From NCBI GenBank assembly GCA_905199755.1, contig CAJKHT010000003.1, positions 1 to 64,000 of the forward strand: a DNA stretch of 64,000 bases. The letters are read 5' to 3'. The notes beneath the pieces were generated by a model. It did no database searches, was not told where the DNA came from, and was given only the letters and a program-made list of their open reading frames with translations. Shown here piece by piece: positions 45,641 to 56,267 of this stretch. Every line of letters starts with the position of its first letter. Position 1 is the first letter of the stretch. The DNA comes from an uncultured Eubacteriales bacterium (GTDB taxonomy: Bacteria; Bacillota; Clostridia; UBA1381). Made by a program: the position numbers and the translations under genes.

Positions 45641-48526
45641 TCAATTCACCGGGCCGACAGGCGCATTGTTGCCCATCTTGCTCATTTCAATTTTCTCAAA
45701 TCCTGCTGCCTTTTCAAATACTTCGCTGTCATCACTGATTGTATAATCACCGTTTTGGTAATCCTTAAATCCGGGATCGGAGGTTGTAAGGTAGTTTGAT
45801 GTTCCCTTTATCAGCTCGGGAGCTCCTCTTGTACCCTGCGGATTTACCGTACCGTTTGCCTGAGACAGCGGGAATTTGATATTTACAATTACGTTATTGT
45901 CAAATTCATTTGTTGCCACAGACTTATAGTACTCATTCTTAAAGGTTGCAAGCTCGGGATATTTTTCGGCAAATATCGGATTTGCCGCATACTTATTCGC
46001 AAGCTCTACCCTTTCCTTTTCCTCCGTTTTTGTCATATCCCATGTTGCACCCGGAGTATATGTGTTCCAGCCAAGGAAGGTTGCGGAGCAGTCCACAAAC
46101 AGATTTCCCTTTATCATATTGCGGTTGCCCTGCGCGGTAACACCTATAACATTATTGGCATTGCTTGAACCTATATTTGCAAATACATTGCTGTAAATCT
46201 GCAAAGCGTGACCGTAGTTATCGGTTCTTATGCCGGAAACGTTAAGCTGCTTTGTATACTCACCAACGGGGAATATACCGATGTTATAGATATAGTTGTT
46301 TCTGATAACGGTTCCGCGCCACTGCGGCATATACTCATTTCTTGTGTAGATTGCGTCCATATCAAGACACTCTTTTACAGCATCATGAATTTTGTTGTAT
46401 TCGATTACATGGTCATTGCCGTGGTAATTGAATATACAATGCGGAGCGTCATAAATATCGTTATATGCCACATGTATTGCGACTCCGTGCATTGCTATTG
46501 CCGGAACATAGGCCTTTTGCAGATAACCGACTCTGTGAATCTTGTTATTGATTATCGTGTTTCCGCTCGGAGTAAGCGTTTCAAGGTCTCCGCCCCTCAG
46601 ATACAAGCCTGTGCCGCCTATATTCTTCATATGGTTGCTCTCTATATGCACATCGGTACCGTTTATTACAATACCGCCCGAACCGAAGTTGAAGATATTG
46701 CAGTTTTTAACCTCAATGCTGTTTACTCCGCTGCCGTCATCAACAAATCCGTCCCATACATGTCCGGGGAAGGTCTGTGCATCGGTGTACTTGTCAATAT
46801 CGGCAATATATACCGATGAACCGGAGCCTTTCTTGAAGTTTGCACCGTTAAGGTCCGCACCTCTCGAAATCATCCAATCCTTAAAGCTGGGTATGCTGTA
46901 GCCTGCACTTGTACCCAGAACGGCATAGCCTCTGCCGCCTTTCATTGTTATATTGCTTACTGTAATATGCGATGCACCGTTAAAGTTAAATATAGGAGTC
47001 TTTAATGATGAAAGTCCTATGTCATAATTACCCGTCGAGAAATCTGACGGAGCATAATAATACAGCTTGCCGTTTTCACGGTCAATGTAATATTCGCCCT
47101 CTGTATCAAGCTCTTCAAGAAGATTCTGACCGAAGAACCAGCCGTTCGTATAATATGTATTAATTCTGCCCTCTTTAATTGTCAGAAGCTTCTTCGAGGT
47201 GTCTATCTTCTCAATCGGATATGTATTGTTCTCATAGTTTATCGAAACAGTACCTACAATATACGCGTCCTTTGCATCCTTCCATTTCGAAATTCTGTCA
47301 TCGGAATATTTGAAGCCGAAAGCCTCGGTGTCAACATTTTCGGTCGGAACGGATATTGAGCCGCTGTTCGGATACCTTGCAAGCGTCTGATTTTCGTCAT
47401 TTACAATAAGCTCTGCCTGTGCATAGCGTCCCTTATTGAAATAGTGATAACCGCGTGTGCTGAGTTCGCCGTAGTCCTCAATTCCATGCTCCTTAAGGTC
47501 TACCATAAGTACCTTTTCCGCTGCCTTTTGGTCAAGCATAACCTTTTTGCCCGCATCGTCCGCAGGCTTGAACCAACTCTTTTCAAGAGGTATCTGTCCC
47601 GATATGGTTACACTTTCGCCCGGATATGCAGTATATGTTATATTGCTGCCCTCTTTGCCGGAATCCTCGGCGGTAAATGTCATTCCTTCGTCCATATAAT
47701 ATGTACCGCCTCTGAGATATACGGTAACTCCGCCCTCGGGCAGTGAATTTGATGCATTCATCGCACGGATTGCTTCCTTTGCTTTTGCAACCGTTGCAAA
47801 CGGCTGTGCCTCGCTTCCGTTGTTGCTGTCATTACCGTTTGTTGCAACATACAACGCCGCAGATGATGTAACCGTGCCGCCGTTGCCGGGACCTGTGCTT
47901 CCGTTGTTTCCGGGAGTTGGTATTCCGCCGTTTTTATCAATAAGCCTTACAGCTACCACTCCTGCTTCGGCTCTTGTGACATATCTGTCCGGCTCAAAGC
48001 AATTATTATGATCTCCGTTTATTATCTTTTTGTCATATGCAAGCACCACATACGGTTTATACTGTTCTCCTATTTCCGCATAATCGTAAATTTTTGCCTT
48101 TACCGCATTTTCATCAGCCACAGTATTGTCACTGAGTGCATTTGCGACAATCTTTGCCATACTGCTGCGCGTTACGGTCACTCCGTAATCGGTGTACTCG
48201 CCCTCATCAATCAAGCCTAATTCTATGGCTTTATTTATATAGGGCTGCGCCCAGTCCGCACCCGAGGCTTCTTCCTTATAGCCTAACGATTTTACAATTA
48301 TGGTCAAAAGCTCCGCCACACTCACGCAGGCATCGGGGTGTATGGTTCCGTCATCATAGCCGTTGATTATTCCGTAGCTGTTAAGCCGCATTATAATTGA
48401 TTTTGACCAATGGCTCTGCAAATCGGAAAATTCAGGCTCACGCTGCAAAGCGGCGAAGCCTGCCGACTGCAGCGATATAATCGCAGCAGTCACGGCAGAA
48501 ATTGTTTTTATAAATCTATGTGCCAT
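45641..48526 (-). CDS. SLH-anchored right-handed beta-helix protein (GH141-like)
   Basis: The product is 961 residues with a signal peptide (about 1-26), GGAGG 6 bases before the ATG. Three SLH repeats (about 30-195, including FEPDRYVTRAEAGVVAVRLI) anchor it to the cell wall, followed by a Gly/Asn/Thr linker. The catalytic-type module begins LYVATNGNDSNNGSEAQPF and VTVYLRGGTYYM near residue 225-275. It ends in a long beta-helix with repeated Asn-rich rungs and the phrase CLDMDAIYTRNEY. This layout is that of GH141 proteins (fucosidase and xylanase activities are known in that family). Two further paralogues follow upstream (56268 and 58989). Fucosidase activity in particular is a guess. Confidence 0.8.
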   Translation of the reverse strand: MAHRFIKTISAVTAAIISLQSAGFAALQREPEFSDLQSHWSKSIIMRLNSYGIINGYDDGTIHPDACVSVAELLTIIVKSLGYKEEASGADWAQPYINKAIELGLIDEGEYTDYGVTVTRSSMAKIVANALSDNTVADENAVKAKIYDYAEIGEQYKPYVVLAYDKKIINGDHNNCFEPDRYVTRAEAGVVAVRLIDKNGGIPTPGNNGSTGPGNGGTVTSSAALYVATNGNDSNNGSEAQPFATVAKAKEAIRAMNASNSLPEGGVTVYLRGGTYYMDEGMTFTAEDSGKEGSNITYTAYPGESVTISGQIPLEKSWFKPADDAGKKVMLDQKAAEKVLMVDLKEHGIEDYGELSTRGYHYFNKGRYAQAELIVNDENQTLARYPNSGSISVPTENVDTEAFGFKYSDDRISKWKDAKDAYIVGTVSINYENNTYPIEKIDTSKKLLTIKEGRINTYYTNGWFFGQNLLEELDTEGEYYIDRENGKLYYYAPSDFSTGNYDIGLSSLKTPIFNFNGASHITVSNITMKGGRGYAVLGTSAGYSIPSFKDWMISRGADLNGANFKKGSGSSVYIADIDKYTDAQTFPGHVWDGFVDDGSGVNSIEVKNCNIFNFGSGGIVINGTDVHIESNHMKNIGGTGLYLRGGDLETLTPSGNTIINNKIHRVGYLQKAYVPAIAMHGVAIHVAYNDIYDAPHCIFNYHGNDHVIEYNKIHDAVKECLDMDAIYTRNEYMPQWRGTVIRNNYIYNIGIFPVGEYTKQLNVSGIRTDNYGHALQIYSNVFANIGSSNANNVIGVTAQGNRNMIKGNLFVDCSATFLGWNTYTPGATWDMTKTEEKERVELANKYAANPIFAEKYPELATFKNEYYKSVATNEFDNNVIVNIKFPLSQANGTVNPQGTRGAPELIKGTSNYLTTSDPGFKDYQNGDYTISDDSEVFEKAAGFEKIEMSKMGNNAPVGPVN

Positions 48527-48556
48527 TTTTTTCCTCCTTTTAATGTCAGTATAATA

Positions 48557-50101
48557 TTACTTGTTTGCTCTCCATTCGTCTATCTGTCGCTGAATTTCGG
48601 CAACTATCTTGTCGTCGCCCGCAGCGATGAGCTTTTGCTGAAATTCCTCATAAAGCTTCATCGGATCTGCCGCCGCACCGGAGTTCAGCGATGACTTATA
48701 CTCACCCACAACTGCCGAAACCTGTGTAAGCTCCATCTTTATGGGATTGGTGTCAAGAGTAAATCCCTGAAGCTTTGACGGTGCTGCCGAATCGTTAACA
48801 CTCTTTATAAATTCATTTTTCAGTGTCGGACTCTTATCCTTCATGTATATTTCATAGGCATTAAAGGTATTGCCGATTGCCCATTTATACTGACCGTAAG
48901 GGCTGTCCGAGGTAGGCTGCGATGTATAGCCTATAGGCTGAATTTCATTGTCGTTCACCTTTGTATAATGCTCTCCCTCTATTCCGTAAACAAGAAGATT
49001 ATACAAATCCTTTCCCTTTTCCGTATTCATCAGCTCGATTAATTTCATTGCTCTTTCGGGGTGAGCCGAATTTATCGATATAGCCGTATTCGATGCGGAC
49101 GCCGCATACGGAATGTAGTGCTTATCTTCAAGCGGTATTTTCACATAAGCGGTGTTTCCTGCTGCTTTTTTGCTCTCGATTTCAGAGCTTGTCGGCATAT
49201 ATCCCTGACCTATAAGGTAGTTTCCGCCGCCCTTTACTTCATAAACCTCGTTTCCTACATTTTCTGCCGTGAGAATATCCTTTCTGATATAGCCTTTGTT
49301 AAACCAGTCTGCATATACCTCAACAAATGTCTTGTACTCGGGAGTTCTGTAAAGGTTTATCGGAGTATAATCATCGCCCGTTGCTTTAATCTTGTACGGA
49401 TTGCTTATCCATTCATATCCCTTTTCAACATGATCCGCAAATCCGAATACACCCTTTTTCAAATCTCCGCCGTCTTTTATCATCTTTATGTATTCCTCGA
49501 TTTTATCCCATGATTCCTTATCCATGGTTTCCTTTGAGGCAAAGAATGATGCAAGCTCCTCAATATTGATTTTATCCTTGTATTTTTCATATATATCAAT
49601 CGGGAAATCCAGTGATGATACATACGATACCATCTGCTGCATACACGGAATACTGTAAAGCTTTCCGTCAACACGCTGCTTATCCATAATTGCTTCGGGA
49701 ATCTGATCCCAAAGTGACGGAGCAACTTTATCTATCAAATCGTCCAGCTCCATATATGAGCCTTTGTTGACCTCACTTACGTAAGGCAGCATCCAGCCGT
49801 GCCATGCAATGTCGACATCCTCCTGCGATGCACTGGCAAGCTTCCATTTTTCGGCATAGTCCGACGAGCTTACGCACTGGAATTCAACCGTTGTGTTTGG
49901 CAGATAATCGGGAAGCATCTGATTGAACTTATCCCATACCTTCTGCGAATCTCTTTGTTCTCCGGGGCCTACAAAAATCCATTTCAATGTTACCTGTTCA
50001 TCTGCATTGTCCGCTGTTTTTGTGGTTTCCGAGCAGCCTGCCGCCGTTAAAAGCATAACTGCCGCCGATGCCGCCGCAACAACTTTTCTAAATTTTTTCA
50101 T
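48557..50101 (-). CDS. Sugar ABC transporter substrate-binding lipoprotein (cluster C)
   Basis: The product is 514 residues with a lipoprotein signal peptide and lipobox LTAAGC (Cys at about residue 23); GGAGG precedes the ATG at 50101. The mature part has the two-lobed pattern of large oligosaccharide-binding proteins, with ISINSAHPERAMKLIELMNTEKGKDLY near the C-terminal half. Its permease partner gene is about 13 kb upstream at the right edge (63701-64000), with the SLH and beta-helix genes inserted between, so the importer of cluster C is spread over the operon rather than contiguous. It follows the SLH-N protein by 33 bases. Confidence 0.92.
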   Translation of the reverse strand: MKKFRKVVAAASAAVMLLTAAGCSETTKTADNADEQVTLKWIFVGPGEQRDSQKVWDKFNQMLPDYLPNTTVEFQCVSSSDYAEKWKLASASQEDVDIAWHGWMLPYVSEVNKGSYMELDDLIDKVAPSLWDQIPEAIMDKQRVDGKLYSIPCMQQMVSYVSSLDFPIDIYEKYKDKINIEELASFFASKETMDKESWDKIEEYIKMIKDGGDLKKGVFGFADHVEKGYEWISNPYKIKATGDDYTPINLYRTPEYKTFVEVYADWFNKGYIRKDILTAENVGNEVYEVKGGGNYLIGQGYMPTSSEIESKKAAGNTAYVKIPLEDKHYIPYAASASNTAISINSAHPERAMKLIELMNTEKGKDLYNLLVYGIEGEHYTKVNDNEIQPIGYTSQPTSDSPYGQYKWAIGNTFNAYEIYMKDKSPTLKNEFIKSVNDSAAPSKLQGFTLDTNPIKMELTQVSAVVGEYKSSLNSGAAADPMKLYEEFQQKLIAAGDDKIVAEIQRQIDEWRANK

Positions 50102-50134
50102 TATCTATCTCCTCCTGTTTAAAATTATTTCGGA

Positions 50135-52780
50135 CTATCTGAATATTACAACCAGCTTCGGTGACCACCAGAATGAATTGATAAGCACTTTATCACCCTT
50201 GCGCAAATCCGACGAGGAAGAATTATACACCTTGCCGTCACTGCTTTCATATCTGTAGGTAGTACCGTTTACAAGCATTGTCTGATTTACTTCCACACCG
50301 CTGCTGTTCATATAGCGAACCCATGCTGTTCTTCCGTTTTCCGAAACGGAAACAATCTCCGCTATCATATTTCCGCTTCTTTGAATGTGATCTCCGTTTA
50401 TACGGATCGGACCGACATCGTCCACGCGTACAACAACACGTATCTGATTGATTTTTTCGTTTGCCGTGGTATATTCTATAACGTCTCCGCGTTTCAGATC
50501 ATTAACCGTTACATTCGTGTAATCAACTCTCTGATTCCATGTTCCGCCCGGCTGGAAGTACTGCACATCGGGATCGACATACTCGCTTGCACCTCCGATA
50601 AACTGGAGCAGACAGCATTCGTCACCCTCATCATCTATCGCTTCAATAACCTTATCTATTATTACGGGCGTATTGTAGCTGCTTGAGCTTGTTGTATTCG
50701 ACACAACAGCTCCGAGACTGCCGCCCGCACCCGCATCATAGAAATACAGCGGTGCCGGCAGTGAAACATCTGTTGAGGAAAGCTTTGTAGCAATTTTATA
50801 CTGCTTTTCCTTTGTCTTATCGCTCGGTATCATAAACTGCACGGTTTTGCCGTCAACAAAGGTATACGGTCTGTTTTCGGCTAAATTTTTATAGAAACGC
50901 ACACCACATTCAATTCCGCTGTCATTCTTCGGGTGATCGTTCAGGATAAATTCGTTTTCCGCGCCCGTGTAATAGCCCTCACCGATTTTATTCTCTGCCG
51001 TTTCAAGCTTTGTTACCTTTGAGTCATCATCATTTGATTTATATATAACCAGCTGATGAACGGTTCCGTTTTCTCCCGTCTGCTTAAGCTTTTCGGGAAT
51101 TTGTGATTTCGCGGTCTTTGCTCCGTTTACGCTTATGTTTTCGGCAAAATCAAAATCCTTAAATTCTCCGTCCTTTGTGAACAGACGCATTGAACCTGTT
51201 TCCGTATTTTCATCATACCAGCAGCGTACAACATACGCATAATTTTTTGATGCAACCGAGAGAACAAATCCGGCACATCGGTTAAAATAATCTATATAAT
51301 ATGTGCCCTCTTCATTTATCATCGGCTCGTATGTGTTTGCTTCGCCTTCTTCAATACGTGCTTCGTAATCATCGGTAAAATCGTATATGTTTCCGTCATC
51401 CAGCTTAACGCTGCGCTTGCCGTCTTTTTGCAGGCTCACAGCTTTTCCCGTTATTTGGTTATTGGATATATATACTTTTGCAAGCACATCACCTGCGGTA
51501 TTTTTGCTGAATGCCACCGAAAGTACACTGCCTGCCGTTATACTTGAAAAATCCGCTTCGGCACCGTCCGCATAATATGTTGTAAGGAAATCATCATCAA
51601 AATCAAATGTACCTCTGTCATATTTTGTGGTTACGGCACAGTCTGCCGCCATCGCCTTATCAACTATAAATGTTTCGTATGATTTTATGATCACCACATC
51701 GTATGTTGACTTTCCGCTGTTTGAAATCAGTCTGATCGATCCGTTGCTCACAAGCAAATCCGCATCCGATACAACATCAAGTCTTTTGCCGTTGCAGATA
51801 AAGATTGCATCGTCAGCAATTTTTGCGGTTTTCTGCTTGTTGTCAACATAATAGTTCACACCCGACTTTGTTGTGCTGTCGGCTATATCAGTATCTTGTA
51901 TATCCAAATACGATGTCTTGCTGTCAATAACCACATGCAGCGCAGTGTTTCCGTTATTGTTATCAGCCTTGTAATACACCTTAACGCGCATACCTATGTA
52001 ATCCGAAAAATCTATGCTTCCGGCTTCAAGCAGCTCACCGCCTATTTTCACAACATTGCTTTGATAGCTCTCATAACTGCCTGCAAGCGAGGTTTCGCCG
52101 TATGCCTCAACCATACCGGTATAGCTGTAGATGTTGAGCTTATAGCTCATATAAGCTTCATCATTGTTTTTATCCTTAATTACTCCGTTTTTGCCATACC
52201 CGGTTGTTTTTATATAGTCACGGCTTTCAAGTATATTTTGTATAATAACCGCTGCATCAGCATATGAAATCTGCTCCGCGATCTTGCCGCTGACACCTCT
52301 TAACATATCGTTTGTAACCGCCTGCGAATAATATCCGTCCGGGAACCCGCCGGCATTTTCAGCCCAGTCGGCATATCCGGTTATTGTAACCATAACCTTT
52401 ACTACCTCGCCCACCGTGATTATTTCATCCGGCTTAAAATCGGCATTATCATATCCTATCATTATACCGCGGTCGTAAAGATATTCGATGCTTGCCGCAG
52501 CATCATGCTCCGGCAAAACATCTGTATATATTCTTCTCGGGGTTTGGGACAGCTCATTTTGAGCGCCGAGCATATTCACTATAATCCGTGCAAATTCCGC
52601 TCTTGACACTGCCTGTCCCGACTGCTCCTCAGGAATTCTCTGAAAAATCCCTATATCGTTCATAAGCGACACAGCCTCGCTTTGCTTCGGAGACAGAGTT
52701 GCGTCCTCCTCGGCAATCGCCGCACCCGAAAACATTACAAGGCACAGCACAGCCATTAAAAGGCTTATTGTTCTTTTCAT
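50135..52780 (-). CDS. Surface protein with N-terminal SLH repeats, cassette type N (cluster C copy)
   Basis: The product is 881 residues with a signal peptide (about 1-23); GGAG lies 8 bases before the ATG. SLH-like repeats cover about 30-190 (QAVSRAEFARI, FKPDEIITVGEVVK, YADAAVIIQNI). The body is beta-rich with no recognised family. GGFPDGY at residue 144 and FICNGK at about 330 fall at the same places as the equivalent motifs in the other two copies, as does a downstream block with a repeated (V/I)I(I)K-type strand. It sits between the SLH-C protein (52807-56253) and the binding lipoprotein, keeping the pairing seen in clusters A and B. Confidence 0.85.
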   Translation of the reverse strand: MKRTISLLMAVLCLVMFSGAAIAEEDATLSPKQSEAVSLMNDIGIFQRIPEEQSGQAVSRAEFARIIVNMLGAQNELSQTPRRIYTDVLPEHDAAASIEYLYDRGIMIGYDNADFKPDEIITVGEVVKVMVTITGYADWAENAGGFPDGYYSQAVTNDMLRGVSGKIAEQISYADAAVIIQNILESRDYIKTTGYGKNGVIKDKNNDEAYMSYKLNIYSYTGMVEAYGETSLAGSYESYQSNVVKIGGELLEAGSIDFSDYIGMRVKVYYKADNNNGNTALHVVIDSKTSYLDIQDTDIADSTTKSGVNYYVDNKQKTAKIADDAIFICNGKRLDVVSDADLLVSNGSIRLISNSGKSTYDVVIIKSYETFIVDKAMAADCAVTTKYDRGTFDFDDDFLTTYYADGAEADFSSITAGSVLSVAFSKNTAGDVLAKVYISNNQITGKAVSLQKDGKRSVKLDDGNIYDFTDDYEARIEEGEANTYEPMINEEGTYYIDYFNRCAGFVLSVASKNYAYVVRCWYDENTETGSMRLFTKDGEFKDFDFAENISVNGAKTAKSQIPEKLKQTGENGTVHQLVIYKSNDDDSKVTKLETAENKIGEGYYTGAENEFILNDHPKNDSGIECGVRFYKNLAENRPYTFVDGKTVQFMIPSDKTKEKQYKIATKLSSTDVSLPAPLYFYDAGAGGSLGAVVSNTTSSSSYNTPVIIDKVIEAIDDEGDECCLLQFIGGASEYVDPDVQYFQPGGTWNQRVDYTNVTVNDLKRGDVIEYTTANEKINQIRVVVRVDDVGPIRINGDHIQRSGNMIAEIVSVSENGRTAWVRYMNSSGVEVNQTMLVNGTTYRYESSDGKVYNSSSSDLRKGDKVLINSFWWSPKLVVIFR

Positions 52781-52806
52781 ACAGTTATCTCCTTTCGCAG
52801 ATTACG

Positions 52807-55800
52807 TTAATCGGCATTGTTAAGCTTATCATACATACGTCTGAGCATAACTGCCGCCTCGGCACGTGTGGCACTGTTCTTCGGTGCAAACAGCTCATCT
52901 GTAACTCCGTTTACAAAGCCAAGCTCCTGAGCTTCTGCAATATAATCGTATGCCCAATAGCTTATACTGTCAATATCATTGAAATACAATGACTTTCCCG
53001 TTTCAAGCTTTCTGCCGCTCTTGCTGTTATATGCGGAAACCACAACCTTTGCGATTTCCTCTCTTTCGATATTCTTCGACGGATTGAACAATCCGTCATA
53101 GCCGTTCATATAATCATTGCTGCGGCAGGTCTGAACATATCCCGAATACCAGTCATCGCTCACCACATCGAAAAAGCTGTTTTCGTACGGAGTTTCGCTA
53201 AGTCCCATGGCACGGGTTACAAGCGCCGCGAATTCCGCTCTTGTTATCATATCGTCGGGACGGTACATTCCGCTTTCATCACCCGATGCAATGTTGAGCT
53301 TTGCCATATATTCTACATCTTCTCTCGCCCAGTGGTTTTTCATATCCTTAAAGGTCAGCAGGAATGTGTCGAGCTTATCCTCGTCACTCTTCTCGTCCTT
53401 TAAAGATGTACTCGGTGCGGCAACCGAGCTGCCTGTGCTTGTGTTTGCTGTTGACGGCGCGGTACCTTTGGAGCCGCCGCCACCGCCTCCGCCGCCTCCG
53501 CCGCTGCTGTTACCGCTGTTTCCAGATGAACTGTTTATTTTATCGAGCTGCGCGGTAAGCTCGGCTTTTATCGGCAAATCATAGAAGCTTTTAAGAATTT
53601 CTCTGGCATTTTGTATATCGGCCGTATTCTTTGTATATACAGCCTTATTCACTGCTGCCGATGCGACATTAAGCTCCAGCGTTATTTCATAGACCTTAAG
53701 CTCATCTATCATGACCGTGCCGTCACATTCGATGTATATATTATCATTGAACGAGGCTTTTTGCTTTCTGTAGTCATGCGATGCTTTAAGCTCCGTATAG
53801 CTGCCGTCTGCTTTTACCGATGCAAGCAGTCCGTCTTTTTCGGATACAAGCTTTATTGTTTTTCCCGTATCCGCCTTTACTTTTGCTTCAAATCCGTAGC
53901 TGCTGTCATTTGTCATGGCGACTGCCTGGTATGCACCGCCGCCCTCTGCTTTGAGCACGGTATTTTCACCGTCCTGCTCAACCGTCAAAGTAGATTTATC
54001 TTTAGGCTGCCAGCCGTTTGTTGTTCCGTCGGAAAGATTGCCGTTTATGCAAAGATTGTCTGCTTTTTTCACCGTAAGCTCAAATTTCTTTTCCAGTGAC
54101 GCTTTATTTTGCTTTACAACCTGTGTAAGCGTAACCTTTTCATCGGCTCTGCTCGGACGTACAACCGTTCCGTCGATTTTTATTATATCCTCGTTGCTGC
54201 TTCTCCATATTACGGTGCTTGCAAAGGTTCTTTTCGGCATAAGCGATATATTTTCCGTTACCGGAATTGATGTATCGATTTTAAACTCTGCCATATCCTC
54301 TGCGGCTTTTCTTAAATCGGTATACAGAAGAGCTACCGTTTTTTCACAGCTGATACTTTCATCGGCAGCAGCCGCAGCTTTTATTTTTATCGTACCCAGA
54401 ACCGCTTGGCTTCCTACCGTAAGCACACCCGTTTCCGTATTAAGCGATACATTATCCGCAGGCATTGTTTCTTCCTGTTCAAGGCTCCATATCGTTTCGG
54501 CATTTCCTATGAGGTTTCCTATCTGATCATAAACCTTAACGGGATATGCAAAGCTTTGCGAGCCGCTGTCGGGAATATATATGCTTTCCTCGCCCTCGGA
54601 AAATTCTATTTTTTTCGGTGCTCTCATTGAAATTTTTACTGTCTTTTCCTCCTTATTGGATGGTCTGCTCAATGAATATGCCTCAAAAACAATTTCACCC
54701 GCTTTTACGTCCTTTGTAATTGTAAGGCGTCCGCTTTCGCTGTCATATTCGGCACCGTCGGGAATTTCGACAGGTGCAAGATGCACCCCTCTTGACATTT
54801 CCCTGCCGTCTGTTCCGATTACTTTTGCAGAAAATTCGTATACCTCGTTTTCTTCACCCTCAAGAGGTATTGCCAGACTGTCGGGACCTTGAATTTCAAT
54901 ATGGTCCTCATCGGCAACGGTTATTGTAAAGTCCTGTGTCTTTCCGCGCTCCGTAACGGCTCTGTATTTGAGAGTGTGTCCGCCCGTAACGGTACTGTCA
55001 ACCGCAAGACGGATTGACGTATCGTTTATCGGCTCCGAGGTAATTCCCGAAGGCAGTGACGATGCAAGCTCAAAGCTTGTGATTGCATCGGACGATATTT
55101 CACCGCGGCAGTTATAATTTACAGGCTCAAGAGTGTAAGTATCCGTTCCCTCTGTAGGAATTTCTATTCTTTCCTCATTAAGCTCCATATGCGCGTTCAT
55201 TACATCATAATACTGCCATGCACCTTCACTGTTCTTTTCCATAATAAAGAGTTTCTTATCCGATGCTGCAATAAATTTATCGTTGTCAACAGCAGTGATT
55301 GAACGTATTTTCTCGGTATTTTCTTCGCCCGTTCCGGGTTTGGCTATCTCCCACGGCACATCAATGGTAAGTGATGTACTGTCATTGGGAGCTATATAGA
55401 ATTTACCGGTATCCGTTCCTACGGCAACATAATCGTTCGATGCACCTGCTGCCGTATACATTGCCGTGTTTGAGGTTCCGTCCGAAAGTACCATTGCCGT
55501 AAAGTTTGAATATTGTACCTTACTTGACGAAAGAACTCTTATAGCGGCGGTTGAGTTTACAACAACCCAGCCGTCAAAGCCGTTTACCCATACCATGTCG
55601 GTCGGGTGAGCCTGAATATTCTGAACTGCCGAGCTTAATGCACCCTCACTGTCAATCATCCATGATTTGTACTGATCCGATACCATATAATTATACGGTT
55701 CATTAGGTGTTACACCTATCGCCTTACCGTAGGTATTGTTATTCGGTGTCGGATCAATTACATAAATCTCGGGATCGCTTACCAGATCGGAGCATACTTT

Positions 55801-56253
55801 AATTCTCGCTCTTGACGAAATAACCAGCTTATCGCCGTTCGTTGTTATTGTCTGGTTCGTACCGTTTATATTGTCATTCTTAACAGCCGTCCATGTCTTT
55901 GCATCAGATGAATAGTAAACCTTGTTATTCATCTGGGCAACGAATTGCTGCATAGCGTCCCACCATACTATTGTCTGGTTCGTCTGCGGATTGGCATTAT
56001 GGATTCCCTGTGAAAAATCTTTGGTTTTTGTCCATGTTTCCATATCGTCCGACACCCATATCTGCGCCGGAGTCCACGTTTTATCGCCCAGCTTCTTTGC
56101 AACTGCCGCATACAAGCCCATTTCCGGGCTGTAGCAGGTATCGACAAATGTGTATTCACTGCCGAGCATGCTCTCCGCCCTGACCGGGCTTATTGCCGCT
56201 GTGTTAAGCAGCATAAGCGCAGTCATAACAGCCGATAATATTTTTCTTTTCAT
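52807..56253 (-). CDS. Propeller-type surface protein with Ig domains and C-terminal SLH repeats (cluster C copy)
   Basis: The product is 1148 residues with a signal peptide (about 1-26). The first 350 residues repeat the pattern VxxSSDAKTWTAV or SDDMETWTKT, with Trp-ending strands, as in sialidase/BNR-like beta-propellers. They are clearly related to the front of the protein at 61082-63622. Ig-like units follow (about 360-680), then an atrophied bacterial Ig domain (about 685-760), a beta-sandwich (about 765-885) and a ten-residue poly-Gly run near 935. Three SLH repeats fill about 970-1140 (FKDMKNHWAREDVEYMAKLN and two more). No sialidase catalytic residues can be assigned, so glycan binding is more likely than hydrolysis. 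Confidence 0.82.
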   Translation of the reverse strand: MKRKILSAVMTALMLLNTAAISPVRAESMLGSEYTFVDTCYSPEMGLYAAVAKKLGDKTWTPAQIWVSDDMETWTKTKDFSQGIHNANPQTNQTIVWWDAMQQFVAQMNNKVYYSSDAKTWTAVKNDNINGTNQTITTNGDKLVISSRARIKVCSDLVSDPEIYVIDPTPNNNTYGKAIGVTPNEPYNYMVSDQYKSWMIDSEGALSSAVQNIQAHPTDMVWVNGFDGWVVVNSTAAIRVLSSSKVQYSNFTAMVLSDGTSNTAMYTAAGASNDYVAVGTDTGKFYIAPNDSTSLTIDVPWEIAKPGTGEENTEKIRSITAVDNDKFIAASDKKLFIMEKNSEGAWQYYDVMNAHMELNEERIEIPTEGTDTYTLEPVNYNCRGEISSDAITSFELASSLPSGITSEPINDTSIRLAVDSTVTGGHTLKYRAVTERGKTQDFTITVADEDHIEIQGPDSLAIPLEGEENEVYEFSAKVIGTDGREMSRGVHLAPVEIPDGAEYDSESGRLTITKDVKAGEIVFEAYSLSRPSNKEEKTVKISMRAPKKIEFSEGEESIYIPDSGSQSFAYPVKVYDQIGNLIGNAETIWSLEQEETMPADNVSLNTETGVLTVGSQAVLGTIKIKAAAAADESISCEKTVALLYTDLRKAAEDMAEFKIDTSIPVTENISLMPKRTFASTVIWRSSNEDIIKIDGTVVRPSRADEKVTLTQVVKQNKASLEKKFELTVKKADNLCINGNLSDGTTNGWQPKDKSTLTVEQDGENTVLKAEGGGAYQAVAMTNDSSYGFEAKVKADTGKTIKLVSEKDGLLASVKADGSYTELKASHDYRKQKASFNDNIYIECDGTVMIDELKVYEITLELNVASAAVNKAVYTKNTADIQNAREILKSFYDLPIKAELTAQLDKINSSSGNSGNSSGGGGGGGGGGSKGTAPSTANTSTGSSVAAPSTSLKDEKSDEDKLDTFLLTFKDMKNHWAREDVEYMAKLNIASGDESGMYRPDDMITRAEFAALVTRAMGLSETPYENSFFDVVSDDWYSGYVQTCRSNDYMNGYDGLFNPSKNIEREEIAKVVVSAYNSKSGRKLETGKSLYFNDIDSISYWAYDYIAEAQELGFVNGVTDELFAPKNSATRAEAAVMLRRMYDKLNNAD

Positions 56254-56267
56254 ACACTCACCCTTTC

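Noticed and set aside
44637..45746. Plus-strand frame of 369 codons
   Set aside because: It lies entirely antisense to the GH28-like gene, has low-complexity Ile/Tyr/Phe-rich translation, no domain pattern and no ribosome site. It is a by-product of codon bias.
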